A DNA stretch of 64,000 bases, taken from NCBI GenBank assembly GCA_902793195.1, contig CADBCS010000019.1:1-64000 (forward strand), given 5' to 3'. Below the pieces are notes generated by a model. The model was not told the DNA's origin. It saw only the letters and a program-made list of their open reading frames with translations, and did no database searches. The DNA comes from an uncultured Coriobacteriaceae bacterium (GTDB taxonomy: Bacteria > Actinomycetota > Coriobacteriia > Coriobacteriales > Atopobiaceae). Of the stretch, positions 50,035-60,200 are shown piece by piece (the stretch's first letter is position 1; every line of letters begins with the position of its first letter). The position numbers and the translations under genes were made by a program.

Positions 50035-50306
50035 AGCGGTTCCCGGTCGATGAGTTCCTGCAGCTCTTCCGGCATGGGTTTGTCCAGCATATCGCAGATT
50101 TGGGCGAACGCCTCATCGGTGAGATGGAGCGTGCGAGCTGCCGCGATGTCGCGCTCGGCGGCTGCATCGAGGTTGGCGAGCGTCCACTGAGACACGGTCT
50201 GACCGTTAATGGCCGCGGCTCGTTCGTAGGCTGACTTGCGACTCGGTTCTATGCGCAGATCGAACCGCATGCTCTTAGTCTCGTTTTCCAAGATCGCCAG
50301 TGGCAT
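50025..50306 (-). CDS. DUF1778/TacA-like antitoxin
   Basis: A 93-aa ribbon-helix-helix antitoxin; ATG at 50306 after AAGGAGG. The N-terminal strand and helices (RFDLRIEPSRKSAYERAAA, GQTVSQWTLANLDAAAE) fit DUF1778. The C-terminal part (FAQICDMLDKPMPEELQELI) would neutralise the toxin. It probably represses its own promoter at the palindrome 50317-50340. Confidence 0.9.
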   Translation of the reverse strand: MPLAILENETKSMRFDLRIEPSRKSAYERAAAINGQTVSQWTLANLDAAAERDIAAARTLHLTDEAFAQICDMLDKPMPEELQELIDREPLWV

Positions 50307-50316
50307 AGGCCCTCCT

Positions 50317-50363
50317 TACAATCTGTTTATTCAAATTGTACAGCAATATGGCGTACATTCCAA
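50317..50363 (-). promoter_or_regulatory. Promoter and operator of the TacAT-like pair
   Basis: On the minus strand TTGGAA (50358-50363), 17 bases, TACAAT (50335-50340). The inverted repeat CAAATTGTA / TACAATCTG (50332-50340, 50317-50325; 8 of 9 match) overlaps the -10. Confidence 0.7.
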
Positions 50364-50401
50364 ACGTGTGTCACGGGAACGAGGGTATTGACAGACGGTC
50401 G

Positions 50402-50458
50402 TGGAACGAAAAACCCGTCCCCCGTTCCACGTCCCCCGTTCCACGTCCCCCGTTCCAC
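50402..50458. repeat. Family A repeat with 14-bp tandem expansion
   Basis: TGGAACGAAAAACCCGTCCC, then CCGTTCCAC and two more copies of the 14-base unit GTCCCCCGTTCCAC. This looks like slippage within one element. Confidence 0.9.
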
Positions 50459-50481
50459 AGACGCCTTCAGCTATGTGGGGA

Positions 50482-50673
50482 TTAGATCTCGGGCGTTACG
50501 ATCGGCGAGCTGGGCGGCTCCTGCTGAATCGCCTGGGGCGACTCCTGTGGCTGAGCGGACGAGGCGGAGCACGAGTGACCCAGCAGCATGGCAAGCGCAA
50601 CCACAAGGAGCGCCAGTCCCAGGAAGAGGGGCACGACCCAGCTTAGGGTGCCCCTGCGCGTCTGGCTTTTCAC
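50482..50673 (-). CDS. 63-aa membrane peptide ending PIVTPEI
   Basis: Small single-span membrane protein; GTG start at 50673 (MKSQTRRGTL), ribosome site inside the end of the upstream gene, so translation is coupled. The basic N-terminus and a membrane helix at 11-32 place the C-terminal ~31 residues outside. That tail is Gln/Pro/Ser-rich (QPQESPQAIQQEPPSS) and ends PIVTPEI, the same seven residues that end the 47-aa peptide 380 bases upstream; even the DNA around the stop is nearly the same. Family unknown; possibly an immunity, anchor or receptor-mimic protein for the secreted peptide. Confidence 0.65.
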   Translation of the reverse strand: MKSQTRRGTLSWVVPLFLGLALLVVALAMLLGHSCSASSAQPQESPQAIQQEPPSSPIVTPEI

Positions 50674-50676
50674 CCG

Positions 50677-51027
50677 CTACTCCCCCTCCTTAGCATCGCG
50701 TACCTTGGTGGCGGCACCGATTGCCGCAATGGCCACGCCGCCAAGGGCCATGCCGACCACGAGCAACGGCGACGTGGGATCGCCCGTGGTCGCGAGACTC
50801 TGTTGGGTAAGCTCAGAGGCCGCGCCGCCGCCCGTGCTCGAGTTGGAGCCGTCACCACCTTGTTTCGGCGAATCTGCAGGCGTGCCTGGGTCGGCCGTGG
50901 CGTCTCCCTCCTGGGCGACCTGTAGCGCTTCGGTACGCGTGTCCCGCTCGGCACCCTCCGCGAGCGCGGCCGCAGGATACCCCACCAACAGCACCCCTGT
51001 GAGGGCAAAGGCTATGGCTCTTCTCAT
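50677..51027 (-). CDS. Small LAxTG-anchored surface protein
   Basis: A 116-aa secreted protein; ATG at 51027 (MRRAIAFALT) after GGGAG. A signal peptide ends AALA near residue 23. A low-complexity Asp/Gly/Ser stretch is followed by LATTG (78-82), a hydrophobic helix (~87-106) and a charged tail (KVRDAKEGE), the layout of a sortase substrate (LAxTG fits class E-like sortases of Actinobacteria). It has no recognised functional domain. It is third in a gene set behind the PI-PLC giant protein and the 47-aa peptide. Confidence 0.75.
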   Translation of the reverse strand: MRRAIAFALTGVLLVGYPAAALAEGAERDTRTEALQVAQEGDATADPGTPADSPKQGGDGSNSSTGGGAASELTQQSLATTGDPTSPLLVVGMALGGVAIAAIGAATKVRDAKEGE

Positions 51028-51051
51028 CTTGTGCTCCCTTCTGGGTGCCGC

Positions 51052-51195
51052 CTAGATCTCCGGCGTCACAATGGGCCCATTTGGGTCTCCCTTGCCTCCG
51101 GTGACCTCGTCCACCTCGGACTTGTCGAGCTTCTTGGTGGACTCTTTCTCGTCCATTTGCCGTTCTGAGTGCCTCTCTGCGTGCTTGTCATCCAT
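51052..51195 (-). CDS. 47-aa double-glycine-leader peptide ending PIVTPEI
   Basis: Start ATG at 51195 (MDDKHAERHS). The charged leader ends KLDKSEVDEVTGG (GG at 33-34), fitting the pattern cut by C39-type peptidases; the predicted product is the 13-residue KGDPNGPIVTPEI. The ribosome site is modest (GAAGAG, with GGAGG further up). It lies 36 bases after the giant protein's stop and 24 bases before the LAxTG gene, so one transcript is likely. It has no transporter in the window. A secreted signal or a small bacteriocin are options; neither is shown. Confidence 0.65.
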   Translation of the reverse strand: MDDKHAERHSERQMDEKESTKKLDKSEVDEVTGGKGDPNGPIVTPEI

Positions 51196-51231
51196 AGTGG
51201 TATCTCTTCTCTTTTTCCTCCATAACATGGC

Positions 51232-54200
51232 TTACGCCTTTATGTAGTTGTCTGCGCAACGCCAGTAACGCCACAGCGCCGTAGCCAGGTACTGAGCATC
51301 CAGGTCGTCCTTATGTGCGCTGGACCCAAACACGGCCCACGCGAAGGAGAGCGCCGATGCAATCACCCGCACGTTGGTGCCTCCCGTGGTCGTTATGCGC
51401 ACGTCGTAGGCCTTGTCCAGCTCATGGGCCATAACACCGGAGACCGAAACGACCCAGCGCCCATCGGACGTCTGCTCCACGCTCAGCGGGGTTCCGTCGG
51501 CCAGCGCACAGGATTTTATTCCCGCGTTGTCTTTGGTGCTCACGTACAGGCGCATGGTCGTGTTGGTCTCGAGGTCCAGGCCCATAGACACGGCCTTCAC
51601 CTCACCGTCAGCCGGTACGTTGGCCTTTACCGCGTATGTTGCCGAGGCCGAGCGCGCCTCCTCCACCATGTCTGCCGTAAGCGCCGCGTGCCCGGACATG
51701 CTCTTGTAGTCATTGCCAATGCTCCAGCCGTGAATACCGCTCAGGTAGGGCTGCGTGTAGTGGCCAAAGTCCGCGAGCGAGAAGATGAGGTCCCTCGTCA
51801 CCTGGTCGTAGTCTCCGGAGATCTTATTGAAGTCACTCACGTATTGCGCGATAGAGTACTCCTGCGAGACCTGGCGATCCTCGCCGTCTACCGTGTAGTG
51901 GTAGGTGGCCGTTATGGTGTCGGCCATCTGTATGGAGCTGACGTAGCACGTAAAGCCGTAGTAGCTGTGCTGCCTGTTCATGTACTCTGCATCGAATGGG
52001 TCGGTAGTTGTCGTGCCACCCCTGCCGCTCACCGAGAACTCCATGTAGCTCGTGGAGTAGTCGATTTGCGCCATCTTGGGCAGCTCCATGAAGAAGTTGA
52101 CGCCAATGGAGCCATCCAGAATGAGCGAATGAGTGCGGAACGTGGGTTCTTCCGCCTCGGCCCTGAACACTGGGTACAGGTTTAGCGTGCGTGCCGGCAT
52201 CGTATCGCCAAAGCGGTACAGCACGCAGGGGTGCTTCTTGGCGACGTCCGCGTCCTTCCACGAGTCCGGAATCGTGTCCTCGTAGTAGTACAGCTCACCG
52301 TCCGTCTTGGGAGTCGTGGACCAGCCGGCGAAGATGCAGCCGTCCTTGGTCAAGTACTCCTCTGCGTAGTCGTCCAGGTTCGCCTCGTAGGGCACCTTCA
52401 CGGTCTTCGCCACCGTCGTGCCGGCCATATCCTCGAAGTACACGAGGTCGTAGGAGTTGCGCGTGTAGTACACGTAGAGGCTCGTCTTACCTTCCTCCAC
52501 GTTTATGGAAGCGCCGGGCCTGAGGTCCGTCCGGCCCTGTTCGCCGTCTGTGAACTCGGTGCTGTAGCCGCTCACGGTAAAGTGCTCGTGCGTGGCGGGC
52601 GTGTAGGCGCTGTACGCCCGCGCGCTGGCCTCTTCAGGCTCCTCCCACGAGCCGTCCGGGTTTTGGAACACCTCGTAGACCTTCGCCTGTGCGGTCTTGT
52701 CGTTGTCCCACTGGGCGATGAACGTCACGTCGTCCGCCACCTCGTACGCGTCTTTGGGCTCGTAGGCGACCATGTTGCCCTTCGAGTCAACGGCCATCCA
52801 GTACAGGAAGCTGCCCTTGTTGGGGTCGGGGTCCTCGTAGATGCACTCGGGGATGGTGATGTCGGTGTACCTGAGCAGCCTGTAGGTCTTGGTCTCGGAA
52901 GGAAGCGCGTCCGCGGTCGGCTTCGCCGTCACGGTCACGTAGTCCAGCCCATCGAAGAAGTTCGACCGGTACACGTAGGCGGCGTCCGTCGCTGTCGCCC
53001 CGTCCATCTTGACCCAGCCGAAGTAGCGGCCCTTGTTGGCGGGATTGCCGTACACCTTGTCCTCGCCGAAGAACTCGGGGTGCACCTTGCTCGCGATGTT
53101 GAGCGGCCGCATGTTGGAGTCGAGGATGTCATCGAAGCTGTCCGCCTTGCTGTTCGTGTCGGGCTGCATGATGAAGTCCATGTGCTCGTTCGCGTCCGTC
53201 GGGAGCTTGAGGTCCGCTGTCCGCGCGAAGAAGGCCTTCAGCTGCTCGATCTTCTGCTCCGCGGGCACGGAGTTGCTGGTCCCGTCGGAAATCTTCGTGA
53301 GCCCGCCGACATCGAGCTCCAGACCGTGCACTTCCCCACCACCGCCCATGATGATGATCTGGCCGCGGCACTCCTTGAGCTGGGGCATGCGCGTAGGGCT
53401 GACGAACGGGCTGTCCGAGCCCTTCTCCATGTAGAGGTAGGGCTTGCCCGTGCTGGGGTTGGTGTCTGCGTAGATCGCCTTGACGTGGTCCCTCAGGCGC
53501 TGGTAGACGGTCTTCTTGTCATCATCGTCGTCGTCGGGGACCTCCGCGGCGCAGTTGAAGACGATGGTCTCGCTGGGGTGCTGCCGCAGGAAGTCCTCCG
53601 CCCAGCGGATCACCTGTTTGAAGTTGAGCTGGTCGCCGTCGTGGTCCTCGCCCCAGAATATGCCCGCCAGGGAGTTCTTGCCGTGGCACATCCACAGGTT
53701 GGTGCCGTCGTCGCTCGTGCAGTGGTTCGACTTGCCGTACGCGAGCGAGATGAGCGTCGGGTTGGCCAGGAGGGTGATGGGGTCGCTGATGCCGTACGTT
53801 ATCGTGCCGCCGAGGAACTGAGTCACGTCGAAGACGCTGCTTCCCCAGAACGCCACCTCGTCGTACCAGTCGTGGTCGTTGCAGTAGTTGCTCAGGCGCA
53901 GGTCGAGCACGCGCACGCCCGCGTCGAACTGCTCGTCGATGTAGAGGTACTGCGTCTGGGCGCTCTTGTCGAACCCGAGGGCCGACCCGATGGAGGAGCC
54001 CACCCACGCGTAGGCCTCCTTCATGGAGCTGTCGTGTGTGTACGGGATGTTGATCTCGTTGAGGTAGCGGTCCCCCGAGATGCCGCCCATCCAAGAGGCG
54101 CCCATCGAGGCGAGTGTCTCGGAGACCTGGTCGGGCCGCTTGACGAAGTCGTCCTTGTCGTCGTCGGCCGAGAACTGTATGTGGACGGCGGCCTCGTCGC

Positions 54201-57200
54201 CCTTGCGATACACCTCGTAGCCGTAGCTCGACTTGAAGAGCCCGGCGGGATCTGCGTCGCCCTCATAGGTGCCGAAGCCGTTCGTGAAGACCCCTTCGGC
54301 CTTCTCCAGCACGACCCCGATGGGACTGGTTACATCGAGCGGCCCCGAGATGGTGAGCTTCTTGCCGGAGGCGAGGTACACGTCGCCGCCGTCGTTGTTC
54401 GCGATGGAGACCTTCCTCTGCATGCTGACGGAACTCGCGCTGCCGCTCATGTAGACTCCGCCGCCCTTGCCGCTCGCGTCGTTACCCTCTATGCTCGCGT
54501 CGAACAGGCTCAGCTTCCCCTTGTTGTTCACCATCGCACCGCCGCCGACGTCATACGATAAGTTTTCACTCAGAGTGCAGCCCGTGAGGTCGGTCTTGCC
54601 GGAGGTGTAGATGCCGCCGCCGCTTCCGTGCGCCTGGTTGCCGCTCACGGTGCAGTGGGTGAGCTCCACGGTGCCATAGGAGTTGACGAAGCCGCCGCCC
54701 GAGAGCTTGGTCACCTTGTTGTTGCTGAACTGGGACTCGCGCGCGACCAGCTTGGTGTCTTCGGTGACGTACACGCCGCCGCCATCGGGCGAGGTGTTGC
54801 CGTTGAAGGTGCTGCGGTCCACCTGCATCGTTCCGCTCTTCAGGGCTGCACCGCCGCCTGCGTTGGTCGCTGTGTTGCCCTCGACCGCGACGCCGTTCAT
54901 CGTGAGCGCGTTCGACCTCGTGTTGGCGTAGATGCCGCCGCCGTCCTTGGCCTCGTTGCCTGTGACGCGGCAGTTGGAAAGCGTCGTCTTGCCATCGAGG
55001 CAGAGGCCACCGCCGAGGTCGCCCGTCTTGTTGTTCATGATGATGCCGCCAGTGGCGTTGAGCGTGCCGCTGGAGTTCAGGCATATGCCGCCGCCGACAT
55101 CCTTCGAATGGTTCACCTTGATGGTTCCGCCCTCGAGGTTCAGCGTGCCGCTGACGTTCAGGCCGCCGCCCCGCTTCGCGTTTCCACCCGTGATCGTACC
55201 CAGGCCGTCGGAGGCGTCGCGCAGGGTGAGGGTGCCGCCCTTCTCCACCCAGATGACGTGGCCGCCACCCTCGCTGTAGCCGTCCTCGTAGTAGTTTCTG
55301 CCGTCTTTCCTGTAGAGCTTCCGGTCGATGGTGCGGCCCGCAAGCTCTATGACCACGTTCTTGTTGTTATTCACCGCCAGGCGCGTGTCGCCATCCTGCG
55401 CCTCGATGTTGTTCTTGAGGCCGATCACCTGGCCGGACGTGGAGTTGTTGATGGCCTGCTGCAGCTCTTTCCAACTGCTCACCCACTTGTCCGCCTGCAC
55501 ATCCACGTACAGCTCGCCGTCTTGCACCTTGAGGTTCGGCGTGCCCCCGTTGTACGTGAACTGCCGAAGGGCGGCGCTGACGGCCGCGCCGTCTTTCGCG
55601 TTCAGCCCCTTGGACACCTTGCGCGGGATGTTGTACGCCACGAAGTCCAGCCGCGCGCTGCCGCCGAGGCCGCCCTCGTCGATGGTGATGACGTTGTTCT
55701 CGGTGATGAGGATGTTGTTTGCCTGCGGCGCGCTGTTGCCCGTCACCACGGGGTTGCCCGAGACGTGGAGCCCGAACGCCGCTATGCCGCCTGCCCCGAT
55801 GTCGGCCGTGTTGCCCTGTACGGTGCCGCCGTTCAGGTGCAGGTTGTCGCTATTGCACCAGATGCCGCCGGCCCATCCCGTCGAATGGTTGTTCCTTATG
55901 GCGCAGTCCTCGACGGTGAACGTGTAATTGTAGCCCGCTGGTATGTAAGGCCTGCCCACCTCTAGCCCGCCTCCACGGACTGCCGTGTTGGAGCATATCT
56001 CCCCTCCCGTGATGAGGCCCGAGCCGTCGGAGGAGATTGCGCCGCCAGCCCCATCTGTGATGTTATTGCTTAGAGTGCCGCCGCTCATGACCAGGGAGGA
56101 ACCCTTTTCGACACGGATGCCGGCACCCTCGGAAGAGGCATAGTTTTCGTCCACGACACCGCCGCTCATGGTCATGCTGGCGCCCTCGTCAAGATAGACG
56201 CCGCCGCCTGCGCATGATTCACGATAGATAAGTCCGGAAGTTGCGGTGCTCGTCGTACCAGCCACCTTGTTGCTTTTGATGGCACCGTCCTTCTCAAGAT
56301 CAAATTTTGCACCTGGCGCAACGTAGACTCCGCCGCCGTAATGCCCCAAGTTTCCTGCCACGTTGCCAGCCTTCAGGACGAGCTTGCCCTTGACGTAGAT
56401 GCCGCTGCCGTGCTTGGCCATGCCGCCGGCGATGACGCCGTTTCCGGTGGGGCTCTCGTCCGAGCGCGAGGCGTCCTTGACGGTCAGCTCCGCGCCCTCC
56501 TCGACGATGAACACGTGGTTCTTGCCGTCTGAGGGGTCCCTGCATTCCGACTGGGTCAGCACCAGGCCACGGCTGATCACATGACCGTTCAGGTCGATGG
56601 TGAGCTTCTTGTTCTTGGGAATCACGAGCGAGGTCTCGCCCTCGTTCGCGCGATAGCCCTTGGCCAAGGTTATAGTGTCACCATCGTTTGCCTTGTTGAT
56701 CTGCTCTTGCAGGAGCGTCCAGCCGCCCTGTATTGCAGCCTCGCCGTTCGCATCCGTTATGACCTCGAACGTCGGGTCGGTCGAGTGGAAGAACGTGTTC
56801 GGCAACTTGCCGGGGTTGTTGTCCTTGAAGCCCGTGGTGAACGTTCCGAAGCCGCCGAAATTCAGCTGCACGCCCATGCTGACGTCTGATGTCAGCGGCC
56901 CGATGACCTTTATGGGCTTAATTGCCCCATCTTGGGGGGAGAGGAACATCTCGTCACCAACGGAAGCGCGGTTCCCGGTTACCACGGGCGCGTCCTTAAT
57001 CTTGAGCTCCTTTCCTTCCTCCACCGACATGCCACCGCCCTTGCCGCCGGCCTTGTTGCCGGTGATGGTGCCGCCGGAGAGGGTTATTCCGCAGGCGTCG
57101 TAGATTCCGCCCCCGTCACCTTCTGACTTGTTGTAGGCGATCCTCCCGCCCGTGATGGTTGCGCTGCCCTTTACGCATAGGCCGCCGCCACGGCCGCTCG

Positions 57201-60200
57201 ACGAGTTCGACAGGATCTCGCCGCCCGACATCGTCAAAGTTCCCTCGGTATAGATCCCGCCGCCCTCTTTGCTTGCAACACTGCCCTCTTTGCTTGCAAC
57301 ATTGCCCTCGATCTTGCCACCCGTGATGTTGATGACGGAGCCTTCGTAGCCGCGAATGCCGCCTCCACCATATCCGACATTATTAGTATTATTTGCAATA
57401 ACGCCGCCGCTCATGTTGAGTTTGGCGCCGAAGAGAACCGTAACGCCTCCGCCGTCACCTTGATTGTTGGCAATGGTGCCTCCCTCGAGGTTGAGCGTAG
57501 CGCCCTTAAGAGTTGTGTAGCTGCAATTGAGGGTCACGGCGCCACGCCCCCTGCCGTTCCCACCCGTGATCAAGCCGCCGCCGGCGCTGTCCGTAATGGT
57601 CAGCACAGCATTTACAGCACCTGGGTCATCAAACTTGCCAACACTTATCACCTGGCCATCGTGGTCCAGTGACGTGCAGCTTCGATTGAGCGTATGGCCG
57701 TTCAAGTCGAGCGTCAGTCTCTTCGTGACGAGGAGGTACTTATCATGGGCTCCCGCGGAGTAGTCCTTATCCAGCTTGATGGTCGCGTCCTGCGCGGCTG
57801 CGTCGATCTTGTCCTGGAGGTCCTTCCAGCTGCTCGCCCCGATCTTCGCCTCGCCGTTGTCGTCCTTGTACACGGCGATGCCGTCGATGTCGTAGAAGAA
57901 GGACCACGTGGGTTCCTTGCCCTCGTTGTTTTCCTTGAAGCCCGTGGTGAACGTTATGTTGGGATCGTTGTTGCCCTCTTGGTCCGCCATGGTAAAGCCC
58001 ACGCAGGCGCCGCCTTCAAGAGCGCCGCCTTCAAGAGCGCCGTTCACGTTGAGCTTCCTGCCCTTCCCGATGTAGACGTTCTTGCCCGTCCCGCTCGTCT
58101 TGTTGTCCTTCACGACGGGCGCGCCTTTAACGCGCATATCGTTCGCGTTGGTGGCTATGTGGATGCCGCCGCCATAGCGTTCAGCGTAGTTCTGGGTATA
58201 GGCACCGCCATCGATAGACACCATTGCCCCGGTTTCGAGGTAAATCGCGCCGCCCTTTTCGAGCGCGTTGTTCTTGCTGAAGGTGCCGCCCTCGATCGTG
58301 GTATTGCACGTGCCGCCGCAGTTCCAGATGGCGCCGCCGTTGTTGTACGCGCGGTTGTTGGTGAAGGTGCAGTCCTGGAGCTGGAGAGTTCTGTAGTTCA
58401 CGATCGCGCCGCCGGAATGGCGCGTCGACCTGTTGTCGTCAAACAGGGTTCCCGTGGCTATCAAATTGTTGCTGTCATCTTTGACGAAGATGCCGCCGCA
58501 ATCGTCGGATTCATTGTGCACGACGGAGCCGCGCGTGATTTCGATCGTGCCCTTCCACTGGTAAACGGCGCCACCTTGGGTGGTTGACGTGTTGCCGTTG
58601 AAAATTACATCCGTGAACGTGGAGGTCTTGCCGCTGTGGTTGACGTTTATACCGCCGCCGTGCTTGCCGGTGTTGGTCGCGATGGTGCAGTTGGACAACG
58701 TTACGGTGCCGTCGGCGCAGATGCCACCGCCGTAGGCGCCGCACGAGTTCTTGGTGACGCTGCCGTAGGCCATCTTCAGCGTGGCGCCGCCATTCACCAT
58801 GATGCCGCCGCCGTTGCCGGTGGCCTTGTTGCCCGTGATGGCACCGCCCTCCACGTTGAGCGTGCCGGCGACGTTGATGCCGCCGCCGTTCCCGTTTGCG
58901 TTGCCGCCCGTGATCCTGCCGCGGCCGCCCGAGTCGCGGATGGTGAGCGTAGCGCCGCTTTCCACCCAGATGACGTGGCCCGAGCCGCTCTGCGCGCCCT
59001 TGTCGGCAAGGCCGCGGTCGAGCGTGTGCCCGGCCAGGTCGATGACCACGTTCTTGTTGGGCTTGACGTCCAGGCGGATGTCGCCGTCGGCAGCCCTGAT
59101 GTTGCCGTCGAGCTCGATGATCTGGCCGTCGGTGGCCGCGTTGAGGGCGGTTTGCAGATCGCTCCAGGACTTGATGGTCTTATCGGCCGGCTTCTTCGCG
59201 TACAGCTCGCCGCCCGCGAGTATGGCGGTTATGCCCTCGGGCGCGTTCTCCAGCGTGAACATGCTTATGGACTTGTTGCCCGAAGCGACGAGCCCGGAGG
59301 TGAGGTAGCGGGGATAGCCCGTCGCCGCGGTGCCGATGCCGATGTTCGAGCTCGAGTCGAGCCTGCCGTCCACGCCAAGGGTCTTGCCCTCGTCGAGGTA
59401 GAGGTTGGATTGCCCGTTGTTGGCCACGACCGCCCTGCCACTCACGGCGAGGCTGCCTGTCGAGTAGATCCCGCCGCCGGTGACGGCGTCGGCATCGGAA
59501 GTGCTCGTGAGCGAGTTGCCCTTGACATCGCAGTCCTTCATGTGAAGCGATCCGCGGTTTTCGATGCCGCCGCCGCGCGCATACGCCTTGCTGCCCGTGA
59601 CGGTGACGCCCTCGAGGTCGAGCTTGCCCGAAGCGGAGTTGTAAATGCCACCTCCGGAATCAGCCCATCCGCCTGTGATGGTGCCATCCTTCACGGTGAG
59701 CGTTCCCTCGTTCTCAATGACGGCGTAGCTCGTCTGTTGGCTCACCTCGCGTTTTAGGGCAAAGCCACCGAGGTCGATGGTCACCGTCGCGCCTGTCGGC
59801 ACGTCGATGTAGTTGCTCCCGAGCGAGAAGTCATGTGTCAGTTTGTAGGTCTTGCCGCCCTCAAGCGTGTACTTGCCGCCCGAGGCCACGCCAAACGAGT
59901 CCACGACCTCCTCCACCTGCATAGACAAGAGCGTCATGCTGTCCAGCGCCGGTGCGGCGGTCGGTTGTGGCAGGCCAAGCGTCTGGAGGAGGGCCTTTTT
60001 GTCCTTCACGCCCTCGCCGCCTTCTCGATCCTGAGTGCCCTGCTCGTCTGCCTTGTCGACCGCCTCGGGCTGATCGGCTGGGGCGCCGGCCTCGTCCTGG
60101 CTGTCCTGGTCGGTTGGGGCGTTGACTTCTTCGGAGGTTCCCTGGTCATCCCTTGTCTGCTCGTCAGCGTTGTTTGCATCGTCGGAGTCATCCGTACTGT

